The notes beneath the pieces are model-generated. The model did no database searches, was not told where the DNA came from, and worked only from the letters and a program-made list of their open reading frames with translations. Shown here piece after piece: positions 40,689-49,555 of a stretch of 64,000 nt of DNA. The DNA is taken from NCBI GenBank assembly GCA_900759715.1, contig CAAEXF010000007.1:1-64000 (forward strand). Reading direction: 5' to 3'. Positions within the stretch are counted from its first letter, which is position 1; every line of letters begins with the position of its first letter. The position numbers and the translations under genes were made by a program. Origin of the DNA: Clostridium_AM sp900759715 (GTDB lineage Bacteria > Bacillota > Clostridia > Clostridiales > Clostridiaceae).

Positions 40689-42089
40689 TTAGCTAAAGCT
40701 ATCTAAATCTATATTGAATTTAGCTATTTTTCTATATATTGTAGCTTTTCCTATTTTTAATAACTCAGCCGCCTTTATAGCATTGCCATTACAATAGGTG
40801 AGGGCATCTTTTATGCACTGTTCCTCAACAGCTTCTAATGGAATAATTTCTTTTTGGGATTGAGTAGTATCAGCTGGCTTATTTACTGGAGCCTTTGTCT
40901 GTAGGTGCTTGGAAGTTATCATAGTATCTTCACAAAGATAATATGATCGCTCAACCACATTTCTTAATTCTCTTATATTTCCGCAAAAGTTATAAGTTTT
41001 TAGTTTCTCTATATAGGATGGGTCAATGTATTTTGGATCGCAAGGATTTTTAGAATTTAACTTATTTATATAATATTGAGCTAGAAGTTCTATATCTTCT
41101 TTACGCTCTTCTAAAGGAATTAGTTGAAGACTCATTACATTAAGCCTATAGTATAGATCGCCTCTAAAATTTTTATTTTCTATTTCATCTGTCAAAGTTC
41201 TATTAGTAGCAGCTATTACTCTAACATCTACAGATTTTTCATATGTTCCGCCAACTCTAGTAATTTTAAGATTATCCAATACTCTAAGGAGCTTGGATTG
41301 TATATCCAATGGAAGTTCGCCAATTTCATCCAAAAATATAGTTCCACCTTCCGCTAGCTCGAATTTTCCAGGGTATCCACCTTTAGAGGCACCTGTAAAA
41401 GCTCCTTTTTCATATCCAAAAAGCTCGCTTTCAACAAGTTCTCTAGGAATTGCTGCGCAGTTAACTGCTACAAAAGGACCGTTTTTTCTTGAACTAAAGT
41501 TATGGATGGACTGGGCAAATACTTCTTTTCCAGTTCCGCTATTTCCTTCTATTAGTATATTACAGTTAGTTTTGGCTGCTTTTTTAGCAAGCTCTACTAT
41601 TCCCTTCATCTTTTCGTTTTTTGTGAGTATATCGTCAAAAGTAAAAGAAGCCTTATATCCCACAACATTGTTTACCATTTTATGAAGATTTTTAGTATCT
41701 CTTAAGGATAAGACTAAACCAATAATTTTTCCCCTCAATCTTACTGGTATTATATTTGTCACACATCTTATTCTGCTGCCATTTATATCAAAAATACAAT
41801 CCTCGCTAAATTGCTTTTCTCCAGTTAATAAGATTGTATGTAAAATATCTTCTTTTAGTATGTCATTCAGGTGAGTTTCATATAAAAATTCTTCTTTTAT
41901 ACCTAATATTTTAACAGCAGTAATATTAACCTTTTTAATTAAAAGATTCTCATCTGTAACGATTAATCCCTCATAAATAGATTCAAAAATAGCTTGTAAT
42001 ATAAAAGAAGATATGTCGTACTCTAATATACTGTCCATGTCAATTCTGCACATATCGCTGACGTCTTCAAAATAATCTGTTAACTCCAT
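40689..42089 (-). CDS. Sigma-54-dependent transcriptional activator with PAS sensor
   Basis: 466 aa. A PAS domain (about 25-135: AIFESIYEGLIVTDE) is followed by an AAA+ domain (about 155-385) with Walker A EGNSGTGKEVFAQSI, the sigma-54 contact loop GAFTGA and EGGTIFLDEIGELP, and a Fis-type HTH (about 425-460). It activates RpoN promoters. Its place beside the FDH-hydrogenase block suggests it controls that block or itself. A perfect inverted repeat suitable as an upstream activator site lies at 42155. Confidence 0.93.
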   Translation of the reverse strand: MELTDYFEDVSDMCRIDMDSILEYDISSFILQAIFESIYEGLIVTDENLLIKKVNITAVKILGIKEEFLYETHLNDILKEDILHTILLTGEKQFSEDCIFDINGSRIRCVTNIIPVRLRGKIIGLVLSLRDTKNLHKMVNNVVGYKASFTFDDILTKNEKMKGIVELAKKAAKTNCNILIEGNSGTGKEVFAQSIHNFSSRKNGPFVAVNCAAIPRELVESELFGYEKGAFTGASKGGYPGKFELAEGGTIFLDEIGELPLDIQSKLLRVLDNLKITRVGGTYEKSVDVRVIAATNRTLTDEIENKNFRGDLYYRLNVMSLQLIPLEERKEDIELLAQYYINKLNSKNPCDPKYIDPSYIEKLKTYNFCGNIRELRNVVERSYYLCEDTMITSKHLQTKAPVNKPADTTQSQKEIIPLEAVEEQCIKDALTYCNGNAIKAAELLKIGKATIYRKIAKFNIDLDSFS

Positions 42090-42459
42090 AATTTCTCCCC
42101 CTCTTATTATCTATAATTTAGTATATCACTTTTAAAAAGTAAATTAAATAACAAAATGTTTCAAAATGATAATAATGGATAAATTTATCATTTTGAAACA
42201 TTACACTTCTCATTATGATAAAAAATTAAATATAAAATATTTTACAATCTAATAACAAATATTTATAAAAATAAAAGGATTTAAACAGTTTTTGTTGAAT
42301 ATTAAACATAGAAACGGTTTCTTTGTTATTTTTATTAACATTACATATATTTAATTATCTTTAAAATTTATGGTTATTTTGGTAAACTTAACATAATAAA
42401 TTATGTTATTTTTTCAATTTAGTTATATAATCTGTAGACATTTTTAGGAGGAAACATTG
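42090..42459. other. Divergent promoter region between the sigma-54 activator and cheX
   Basis: About 370 nt without an ORF. It contains the inverted repeat at 42155-42202 and a small dyad AGAAAC-GGTTTCT near 42310. No clear -24/-12 element was seen. Confidence 0.55.
42155..42202. promoter_or_regulatory. Perfect inverted repeat, candidate activator binding site
   Basis: AATGTTTCAAAATGATAA and TTATCATTTTGAAACATT are exact 18-nt inverted arms separated by 12 nt. It lies 66 nt upstream of the activator start. The TGTTTCA/TGAAACA cores resemble enhancer sites of sigma-54 activators. Confidence 0.6.
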
Positions 42460-42927
42460 ATGAAGGTAGAATATATAGAGCCATTTATAAAAGCAAGCCA
42501 GAATATATTATTGCAGATAGTTAATGAAGAAGCAGTTTTAGGAAAAATATTCCTAAAAGATTCAACTTTTCATGGAGATAATGTTATAATAATAATAGGT
42601 ATTGCAGGAGATATAAGAGGACAAGTTATCTTTAATTTATCTCAGAGGTCAGCATGTAATGTAGTTTCAAAGATGATGTGTGGCATGCCTGTATCAAGTC
42701 TAGATGATATGGCAAAGTCTGCTATAGGTGAACTTGCCAATATGATATCAGGAAATGCAGCTATGTTATTTTCAGAACAGAAAATTAATTTAGACATAAC
42801 GCCACCAACTATAATGATAGGAGATAACATTGAGATATCTACTACTAAGTCACAATCTATTTGTGCGCCATTGCTTATGCAAGATAATTTTTCTTTTGAG
42901 ATAAATGTTTCCTTATCAGAAAGCTAA
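42460..42927 (+). CDS. cheX: CheX/CheC-like chemotaxis phosphatase
   Basis: 155 aa. The helix SAIGELANMISGNAAMLFSE carries the ExxN catalytic pair of CheC/CheX/FliY phosphatases, and the Gly-rich IRGQVIFNLS region fits CheX. Such proteins dephosphorylate CheY~P. AGGAGG favours the ATG at 42460 over the TTG one codon earlier. No other chemotaxis gene is nearby. Confidence 0.88.
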   Translation: MKVEYIEPFIKASQNILLQIVNEEAVLGKIFLKDSTFHGDNVIIIIGIAGDIRGQVIFNLSQRSACNVVSKMMCGMPVSSLDDMAKSAIGELANMISGNAAMLFSEQKINLDITPPTIMIGDNIEISTTKSQSICAPLLMQDNFSFEINVSLSES

Positions 42928-42983
42928 ATTAAATATATATTTAATATAGGTGAGAACTCCTCGATAAATAAGAGTTTTCAGAA

Positions 42984-43032
42984 TTAGTCTAAAGTAGCAA
43001 AAGATTAAGCCTACTTTAGACTAATTTTTTAT
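42984..43032 (+). terminator. Terminator after cheX
   Basis: TTAGTCTAAAGTA and TACTTTAGACTAA form a perfect 13-bp stem followed by TTTTTT. Confidence 0.88.
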
Positions 43033-43072
43033 CACTATATAAGGTATCTTCAAAAAACAACTAGTCAGTATG

Positions 43073-43125
43073 ATGCAAAATATCTCTTGCATTTTTAACT
43101 TATTATTTTCTTTTAGATGTCTAAT
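43073..43125 (+). repeat. Short interspersed repeat, copy 1
   Basis: About 50 nt starting GCAAAATATC and containing ACTTATTATTTTCTTTTAGATG. It is about 80% identical to 45768-45820, with the arms GCAT.. / ..AGATGT forming a weak hairpin. Confidence 0.6.
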
Positions 43126-43254
43126 ATATATTGAATATTAATATGTCATAAAATTGGGTGTGTTGCTTGAAAACTTGAAATTTATAGTAAGTCATGCTAA
43201 CATTGACTTGATATATTTGTAAATGTAGTTGTGTTTTAAGTGAAAGCCGCTGAT

Positions 43255-43360
43255 TGAGAACTAATGGAGGTTAAAGTCCTAAATGGACTTTAACGGGTAA
43301 TTTTGCTAGGTAAAAGTTCTAAATGAACTTTTACTTAGCAAAATTACCCAGTGTTCCGAC
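43255..43360 (+). repeat. Mosaic repeat, second-half module
   Basis: GTTAAAGTCC/GGACTTTAAC and GGGTAATTTTGC/GCAAAATTACCC are nested hairpins in the same order as in copy A (3058-3110), where the arms read GTTAAATGCC/GGGATTTAAC and GGGCA/TGCCC. Arms differ but pair. It ends about 15 nt before the next gene start. Confidence 0.6.
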
Positions 43361-43378
43361 TAAAAGGAGGAAAACAAT

Positions 43379-43816
43379 ATGAATAATAAATATTTAATAA
43401 TTGACACAGCAATACTTCCAGAAGTATTTACTAAGGTTGTTAAAGTTAAAGAATTGATTAGAACTGGGAAAGTAAAGGACATATCAGAAGGTGTAAGATT
43501 AGTAGAAATAAGCAGGAGCACTTATTATAAATATAAAGATTTTGTATTTACATTGTCCGAGGGGATAGTAGGGCATAAAGTTACATTAGGTTTAGTATTA
43601 GTCCATGAGGCTGGTACTCTATCTAAAATATTAGATAAAATAGCATTGAAAAAAGGTAACATACTTACGATTAATCAGGATATACCTATAAATAACGCAG
43701 CTAGTGTTACTATAACCTTTGATGCATCTAAGCTTGAAATGGAAATTAATGCATTGGTGGAAGAATTTAGAACTATTAAGAATGTAATTAAAGTTGATTT
43801 GGTAGCAGTGGAGTAA
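43379..43816 (+). CDS. UPF0735 ACT domain-containing protein
   Basis: 145 aa. An N-terminal helical region (EVFTKVVKVKELIRTGKVKD then ISEGVRLVEISRSTYYKYKD) is followed by a C-terminal ACT domain (LGLVLVHEAGTLSKILDKIA). This is the layout of the PheB/UPF0735 family. ACT domains bind amino acids. AAGGAGG precedes the ATG. Monocistronic; a repeat module ends just upstream of its ribosome site. Confidence 0.9.
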   Translation: MNNKYLIIDTAILPEVFTKVVKVKELIRTGKVKDISEGVRLVEISRSTYYKYKDFVFTLSEGIVGHKVTLGLVLVHEAGTLSKILDKIALKKGNILTINQDIPINNAASVTITFDASKLEMEINALVEEFRTIKNVIKVDLVAVE

Positions 43817-43967
43817 TACTAACGAAATAAAAATAAGTCTATAGCATATCCTAAATCCTCAATGAAACTACATTATTAAAGTAATATCTGTAGATTTAAT
43901 TAAAAATAAAAGGAATTTATAATTTAGTGTAGAATTTAAGAGTTAACGTACTTTTAGAGGTGAGGTT

Positions 43968-44474
43968 ATGGTAGATGTTGAACTAAGGTTTAACGATATT
44001 AATATTTCAAATATTGAAAAAAGTGATTTGCCGCAAATACAAACTTGGATGAAGTTGCAAAAACAATTTGTACATGATGAAACAGATTTGGAAGAATTAA
44101 AAGAACGATTTTTAGAGAGCTATATAAGTGAATGCGAATTTTTCTTAAAAATAAATAGAGAACAAGAGCTATTGGGAATTATCAAAGGAAGATTAGAATT
44201 CAAAAATCCTAACGAGGCTTGGATTTGGTATTTTTATATTGATGACAAGTATAGGACTGCCAATTTAAATAATAAAATCATGGAAGAACTATTGAATTAT
44301 TTCTTATGTGAGTATGATGTAGATATTTTTTGTACGAGAATAATAAAAAGTGATAGGGAAAGTTTAGAGTTTTGGAAAAACATTGGTTTTAAATCTGTAA
44401 GAATGGTCAAGGATTTTTATAGCATAGATGGAAAATATATGGATATGTTGATTATGAAGAGAGTAGAAGTTTAG
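43968..44474 (+). CDS. GNAT-family N-acetyltransferase
   Basis: 168 aa. The beta-bulge-helix pattern of the GNAT fold is visible: FLKINREQELLGIIKGRLEF, WIWYFYIDDKYRTANLNNKI (acetyl-CoA loop is weak) and ESLEFWKNIGFKSVRMVKDF. Substrate unknown. GAGGTGAGG lies just upstream of the ATG. Stand-alone gene. Confidence 0.75.
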   Translation: MVDVELRFNDINISNIEKSDLPQIQTWMKLQKQFVHDETDLEELKERFLESYISECEFFLKINREQELLGIIKGRLEFKNPNEAWIWYFYIDDKYRTANLNNKIMEELLNYFLCEYDVDIFCTRIIKSDRESLEFWKNIGFKSVRMVKDFYSIDGKYMDMLIMKRVEV

Positions 44475-44571
44475 AATAAAGTAATAAATTGGCCTTCAAG
44501 TAAATATTAATATATAGTAAAACGTAACTTTTACAAATTAAATTTACTACCCAGAAGGTGAGGGGAAAAAA

Positions 44572-45279
44572 TTGAAATACACACGGTACGACTTAAAAAG
44601 AGATAATGACAATAAAGCTTTTATTGCTGTTATATTTTTAATATTAGTATTGGCATTTTTATTCGGAACTGTTATTTTTAAGTTGTTTATAAAAAGTCCT
44701 ATCAGTTCAAATATAAAGACCGACAGTGTTTCGAACAGGTCCAACCAGAAAACTGATGCTAAATCTTCGGTTAACTTAAATAATAGTAAAATTACTAAGT
44801 TTGTGGCGATACAGGGAGGTATATATCAAAGCAAAGAAAACGCTGATGCAGAGAGAAATCTCTTAACACAGTATGGAACTCCTTTTACTGTAACTGAAGA
44901 TAACAAAACAAGAGTATTCTTAGGCATATATACAGAAGAACAAGCTGAGAGAATCATGAAATCTCTTACAGAACAAAAAGTTGAGAATTCAAAAATGACA
45001 TTTACATTAAATAATAATGACTTATGCGATGTAGAAATAGCAGAAATAATAAATGCAAATATACAAATATTAAATAAGCTTGCTGAGAAAAATGTCAAAG
45101 CGATACAAACTGAAGATTTAAAGAAATGGTGCATAGCTTTAAAAAAGGTGGACAAAGATAGTAAAAATATGTTGATTCTAAAGGATATACAAGATCATAT
45201 AAGCAAGATGCCTAAGGAGTTAACAAAGGAAAATGTTGCAGAAAACTATACCTATTTATATAACATCTTAAAAAAATAG
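44572..45279 (+). CDS. SPOR-domain membrane protein
   Basis: 235 aa from a TTG start with GTGAGGGG upstream. One N-terminal membrane helix (about residues 17-39) is followed by a Ser/Lys-rich linker and a SPOR domain (FVAIQGGIYQSKENADAERN, RVFLGIYTEEQAERIM), which binds denuded glycan. The last 80 residues are helical and unassigned. It precedes the maf-radC-mre division genes, consistent with an envelope role. Confidence 0.85.
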   Translation: MKYTRYDLKRDNDNKAFIAVIFLILVLAFLFGTVIFKLFIKSPISSNIKTDSVSNRSNQKTDAKSSVNLNNSKITKFVAIQGGIYQSKENADAERNLLTQYGTPFTVTEDNKTRVFLGIYTEEQAERIMKSLTEQKVENSKMTFTLNNNDLCDVEIAEIINANIQILNKLAEKNVKAIQTEDLKKWCIALKKVDKDSKNMLILKDIQDHISKMPKELTKENVAENYTYLYNILKK

Positions 45280-45299
45280 ATTCGAAATAATGGAATTAA

Positions 45300-45342
45300 G
45301 CAGACGGCAGTAAATAAAAAACTGTTTGTCTGTTTTTGTTTT
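45300..45342 (+). terminator. Rho-independent terminator
   Basis: GCAGACGGCAGT and ACTGTTTGTCTGT form an imperfect stem followed by TTTTTG. Confidence 0.8.
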
Positions 45343-45507
45343 TATAATTATTAATGAATTTACATAAAATCTAAGTTTAACCTTATGAGAAAAATAAATA
45401 CATATGAATTAATTTAAAATTTTTTAAAACTATATTGCTATACACTTGTGTATAATTTTATTAAATGTTAAACTATATAGGATATATTATTAAGGTAGGG
45501 GATGTTT

Positions 45508-45768
45508 GTGAGAGGGGCTGAAAAAAGCATAAGTTTCTTATGGTTTGTAATATTCCTAGGAGCAGTATGTGGAAGCCTTATAGGTGATATACTGGGGGAT
45601 AGTTTAAGTATTTTAAGTTTTCTGAAAAATTCTTATTCTGTAGGTATGTCAACACCGATTGTGTTAAACTTGAAAATTATGGTTTTAACATTGGGTTTAA
45701 ACTTTAATATTAATATTATGACTATAATTGGTGTAATTATGGCTATAATACTATACAGAAGATATTAG
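45508..45768 (+). CDS. DUF4321 membrane protein
   Basis: 86 aa. MRGAEKSISFLWFVIFLGAV then CGSLIGDILG and a C-terminal helix MTIIGVIMAIILYRRY match DUF4321, two membrane helices, commonly found just upstream of maf in Clostridium. GGTAGGGG is better spaced for the GTG at 45508 than the ATG at 45502. Function unknown. Confidence 0.82.
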   Translation: MRGAEKSISFLWFVIFLGAVCGSLIGDILGDSLSILSFLKNSYSVGMSTPIVLNLKIMVLTLGLNFNINIMTIIGVIMAIILYRRY

Positions 45769-45820
45769 ACAAAATATCCGTCGCATCTTTGACTTGTTAT
45801 TTTCTTTCAGATGCCTTAGA
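45768..45820 (+). repeat. Short interspersed repeat, copy 2
   Basis: ACAAAATATC, then GCATCTTTGACTTG and TTATTTTCTTTCAGATGCC, matching 43073-43125. GCATCT/AGATGC arms are complementary; in copy 1 the arms are GCAT/ATGT. Confidence 0.6.
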
Positions 45821-45850
45821 TGTTTTGATAACTAAATAGGATGTGGTTTA

Positions 45851-46426
45851 ATGAATATTGTGTTAGCATCAGCTTCAATTAGAAGACATGAACTTCTAAA
45901 AAGACTTACAGATAAATTTGAAATAATAGTAAGCGATTTTGACGAAAATGCAGTTAAATTTGATAGCGATTGTGCCTCTTATGTAATGAAGCTTGCTGAA
46001 GGAAAAGCATTGAATGTATGTAAAAATGTGCATAATGAGTCAATTATAATAGGTTGCGATACTATTGTGTCCTTTGGAAACAAAATATTAGGAAAGCCAG
46101 AGAATGAAGAGGAAGCATTTAATATGTTAAAGTTTTTAAGTGGGACTTCTCATCAAGTATACTCAGGTATAGCTGTGGTAAATAGTGTATCAGGCAAAAT
46201 AATAAGGGACTATGTTTGTACTAATGTTAAGTTTTCTGATCTATCTGATGGTGTAATAAGAAAATACATAGAAAGAGGAGAATATAAGGATAAAGCGGGA
46301 GCCTATGGAATACAAGGATATGGTGGAGTTTTTGTTGAAGAAATTCACGGATGCTATTATAATGTTGTAGGGCTTCCATTAAATAAATTATCGAAAATGT
46401 TAAGGGAGATGGGGGTAAGTTCATAA
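45851..46426 (+). CDS. maf: Maf nucleotide pyrophosphatase
   Basis: 191 aa. ASASIRRHELLKRL, IGCDTIVSF, SGTSHQVYSGIAVV and DKAGAYGIQGYGGVFVEEIHGCYYNVVGLP are the Maf/YhdE signatures. Such enzymes hydrolyse modified or canonical NTPs and affect septum formation. It starts the conserved maf-radC-mreBCD order. Confidence 0.94.
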   Translation: MNIVLASASIRRHELLKRLTDKFEIIVSDFDENAVKFDSDCASYVMKLAEGKALNVCKNVHNESIIIGCDTIVSFGNKILGKPENEEEAFNMLKFLSGTSHQVYSGIAVVNSVSGKIIRDYVCTNVKFSDLSDGVIRKYIERGEYKDKAGAYGIQGYGGVFVEEIHGCYYNVVGLPLNKLSKMLREMGVSS

Positions 46427-46440
46427 AAGGAGTATGATTC

Positions 46441-47127
46441 ATGAAAGAAATATTAAAAATTATGGATTTACCTACAAATGAAAGGCCTAGAGAAAGACTT
46501 TTAAGATATGGAGTAGAAACCTTATCTAATTCTGAGCTTTTAGCAATTATTTTAAGATCAGGAAGTAAGAAGGAAAATATATTAAATCTAAGCAGTAGAA
46601 TTATTAAAGAAAATGGTGGATTAAATGGACTTTTAAATTGTACAGCTGATGATTTTATAAATTTGCATGGAATTGGAAAAGCCAAAGCTGCTCAGCTTAT
46701 AGCTTTAGCAGAAATTTCAAAAAGAATCAAATCTTACAAGGATGGTAATGAATATAAAATTGTTAATCCAAATGATGCAGCAGAACTTGTAATGAAAGAG
46801 ATGAGATATCTTAGACAAGAATATTTAAGAGTAATTATGTTAAATACAAAAAATATTGTGATATGCATAAAAGACGTTTCCGTTGGAAGTCTCAATTCTT
46901 CTATAGTTCATCCAAGGGAAGTGTTTTGTGATGCTATTAGAAAAAGCAGTGCATCTATAATAATATGTCATAATCATCCATCTGGTGATCCTGCACCAAG
47001 CAATGAAGACATAAATGTAACCCATAGGTTAAAAGAATGTGGAAAGCTTTTGGGGATAGATTTACTTGATCATATAATAATTGGAAATGGCACCTATATA
47101 AGTTTAAAACAAAAAGGAATATTGTAA
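46441..47127 (+). CDS. radC: RadC-family JAB-domain protein
   Basis: 228 aa. An N-terminal HhH region (NLHGIGKAKAAQLIAL) is followed by the JAB/MPN domain with the metal site HNHPSGDPAPSNEDINVT. The family is widely conserved next to mreB; its role in DNA repair is unproven. It starts 14 nt after maf with AAAGGAG upstream. Confidence 0.94.
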   Translation: MKEILKIMDLPTNERPRERLLRYGVETLSNSELLAIILRSGSKKENILNLSSRIIKENGGLNGLLNCTADDFINLHGIGKAKAAQLIALAEISKRIKSYKDGNEYKIVNPNDAAELVMKEMRYLRQEYLRVIMLNTKNIVICIKDVSVGSLNSSIVHPREVFCDAIRKSSASIIICHNHPSGDPAPSNEDINVTHRLKECGKLLGIDLLDHIIIGNGTYISLKQKGIL

Positions 47128-47147
47128 AATCGAAAGGAGAAAATAAA

Positions 47148-48158
47148 ATGGGATTTTTTGGAATATCTCGTGATATGGGAATTGATTTAGGTACAGCTAA
47201 TACATTAATATATGTTAAAGGAAAAGGAATTTTACTTAGAGAGCCTTCAGTTGTGGCTATAAATAGTGATGTTAAAAAAGTACTTGCTGTTGGTGATGAA
47301 GCAAAACAGATGATAGGTAGAACACCAGGAAACATTGTAGCTATAAGACCTCTTAAGGATGGTGTAATAGCTGACTTTGATGTAACACAAGCAATGCTTA
47401 AGAAATTTATTGAAAAAATAAGCCCTAAATCTGCATTTACTAGTCCGAGAATAGTTGTGTGCTTTCCATCAGGGGTTACAGAAGTTGAAAAAAGAGCTAT
47501 AGATGAGGCGACAAAGCAAGCTGGTGCTAGGGATGTTTTACTTATGGAAGAGCCTATGGCTGCAGCTATTGGAGCTGGACTTCCTGTAAATGAGCCAACT
47601 GGAAGTATGATTGTAGATATTGGAGGCGGTACAACTGAAGTAGCGGTAATATCACTTGGTGGTATTGTTACAAGCAAATCCTTAAGAGTTGCTGGCGATG
47701 AACTTGATCATGCAATTATTAGCTATATAAAGAAAGAGTATAATCTTGCAATTGGAGAAAGAACTGCAGAGAATGTAAAAATACAATTAGGATCAGCTTT
47801 TAACACTGGAGAAGATGCTTCTATGGAAATTAGAGGAAGAGACTTAATATCAGGTCTTCCTAAAGTTATAAATATCACAGAGAGTGAAATAAGAGACGCC
47901 CTAAAGGAACCTGTAGCAGCAATAATTGATGCTATTAAAACAACACTTGAAAAGACACCACCAGAACTTGCATCGGACATTATGGACAAAGGAATCATGC
48001 TTGCTGGTGGGGGAGCGATGCTTAAAGGAATAGACCAATTAATAAATAAAGAAACACATATGCCTGTTCATATAGCTGAATCTCCGCTTGATTGTGTTGC
48101 CCTTGGTGCTGGAAAAGCATTAGATACTATTGATAAGATAGTAGCTAGTAGAAAATAG
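47148..48158 (+). CDS. mreB: Rod shape-determining actin homologue MreB
   Basis: 336 aa. Actin-fold nucleotide motifs: MGIDLGTANTLIYVKGKGI (phosphate 1), EEPMAAAIGAGLPV, MIVDIGGGTTEVAVISLGG (phosphate 2) and GIMLAGGGAMLKGID (adenosine). It forms membrane filaments guiding lateral wall synthesis. AAAGGAG precedes the ATG; mreC follows after 9 nt. Confidence 0.97.
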   Translation: MGFFGISRDMGIDLGTANTLIYVKGKGILLREPSVVAINSDVKKVLAVGDEAKQMIGRTPGNIVAIRPLKDGVIADFDVTQAMLKKFIEKISPKSAFTSPRIVVCFPSGVTEVEKRAIDEATKQAGARDVLLMEEPMAAAIGAGLPVNEPTGSMIVDIGGGTTEVAVISLGGIVTSKSLRVAGDELDHAIISYIKKEYNLAIGERTAENVKIQLGSAFNTGEDASMEIRGRDLISGLPKVINITESEIRDALKEPVAAIIDAIKTTLEKTPPELASDIMDKGIMLAGGGAMLKGIDQLINKETHMPVHIAESPLDCVALGAGKALDTIDKIVASRK

Positions 48159-48167
48159 TAAATAACA

Positions 48168-49037
48168 ATGAAATTTTTTAGAAACAAACTGGCGGTAACT
48201 ATAGTGGTACTGTCAGTTACATTTTTAATTTTAATTTCACATAGTATCAAGGGAGATAACATGTCTTTTATGAAAAATGGCATAGGCGTAACTTTTAATT
48301 CTGTGCAGGGTGGAATATTTAGGTTCAATAGCGGCGTAAAAGATTGGTTTGGTTTTGCTTTTAATTTTTCTAATGTAAAAAAAGAAAATGAAGAATTAAA
48401 AAAGAAAAATAATGAGCTTGAAAGCAAAGCAATTGATTATCAATCTCTTAAAAGTGAAAATGATAGGTTAAGAAATATGCTTAATTTTAAAAGTCAGAAT
48501 TCTGAGTATAATTATATAGGTTGTGATATAAGAGGAAAAGGTTCAAGTGGGCTTTTAGATCAATTTGTAGTAAACAAAGGAAGCAAAAACGGCATTGGAA
48601 AATATATGTTAGCTATAAGTTCTCAAGGGGAGGTAGTAGGTCAGGTAACTTCAGTAGGTAATAACTGGTCTATGGTTCAAACCTTAGCAAATGTAAACAC
48701 TAATGTAAATATTGCAATTAGTGGATATATAGAAAGAACAAAAGACAATGGCATAGTACAGGGATATAAAAATAGCAGTAATGAATTACTTGCTGGGTTA
48801 AGCTATTTGCCTTTGGATTCAGATATAAAAAAGGGTGATGTAGTTTGTACTTCAGATATTGCAACTCCTTACCCAGGACTTTATCCAAAAGGAATTAGGA
48901 TTGGATCAGTAATAGATATAGAAGAAGACAAGGGAAAAGTAATGAAAAATGCCATAATTAAGCCATATGTTGACTTCAATAAGCTTGAAGAACTATTTAT
49001 AGTTGTTCCTAAGGAAAAAATAGATATAAAATACTAA
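48168..49037 (+). CDS. mreC: Rod shape-determining protein MreC
   Basis: 289 aa. One N-terminal membrane helix, a coiled coil (about 65-110: VKKENEELKKKNNELESKA) and the extracytoplasmic MreC beta domain (DQFVVNKGSKNGIGKYM, GEVVGQVTSVG). It links MreB to PBP2/RodA. Located 9 nt after mreB. Confidence 0.95.
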   Translation: MKFFRNKLAVTIVVLSVTFLILISHSIKGDNMSFMKNGIGVTFNSVQGGIFRFNSGVKDWFGFAFNFSNVKKENEELKKKNNELESKAIDYQSLKSENDRLRNMLNFKSQNSEYNYIGCDIRGKGSSGLLDQFVVNKGSKNGIGKYMLAISSQGEVVGQVTSVGNNWSMVQTLANVNTNVNIAISGYIERTKDNGIVQGYKNSSNELLAGLSYLPLDSDIKKGDVVCTSDIATPYPGLYPKGIRIGSVIDIEEDKGKVMKNAIIKPYVDFNKLEELFIVVPKEKIDIKY

Positions 49038-49048
49038 GGTGATATAAA

Positions 49049-49540
49049 ATGAGAAAAATATTAATTTTATTCCTTTTGTCAATTTTATTTTTTATGCTGG
49101 ATAATGTACTAATGCCATTTCTTGCTATAAAAACTATATATCCAAGTTTACTTTTCGTTTTTATGATTTGTTATTCTATGGTTAATGGAAAATGGGAAGG
49201 ATTGTGGCTTGGAGTTTTTTGTGGATTACTCCAAGATATATATTTTACTAGTGGATTTGGATTAAATGCTTTGATAAATATGATTATATGCATAATTGCA
49301 GGCGTAATAGGTGATAACATTTTTAAGGAAAAAAGCCTTATTCCTGTAGCATCATGCTTTTCCTTGAGTTTTTTAAAAGGCACCGTACTGCTAATAGTAT
49401 TGTATTTCTTAAAAATAAATGTTGATTTTAAAGATGTATTTTTTATTGCTCTTTATAATATGGTTATTAGTGCAATAATATACAAGAAAGTATACAAATT
49501 ATGTCAAAAAGAGTACATGCAGAAGAGATGGAAGTTTTAG
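49049..49540 (+). CDS. mreD: Rod shape-determining protein MreD
   Basis: 163 aa, five or six membrane helices, with MLDNVLMPFLAIKTIYPSLL and a GLWLGVFCGLLQDIYFTSGFG loop typical of MreD. It follows mreC by 11 nt and precedes mrdA. Confidence 0.93.
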   Translation: MRKILILFLLSILFFMLDNVLMPFLAIKTIYPSLLFVFMICYSMVNGKWEGLWLGVFCGLLQDIYFTSGFGLNALINMIICIIAGVIGDNIFKEKSLIPVASCFSLSFLKGTVLLIVLYFLKINVDFKDVFFIALYNMVISAIIYKKVYKLCQKEYMQKRWKF

Positions 49541-49555
49541 AGGAATGGTGATTTT

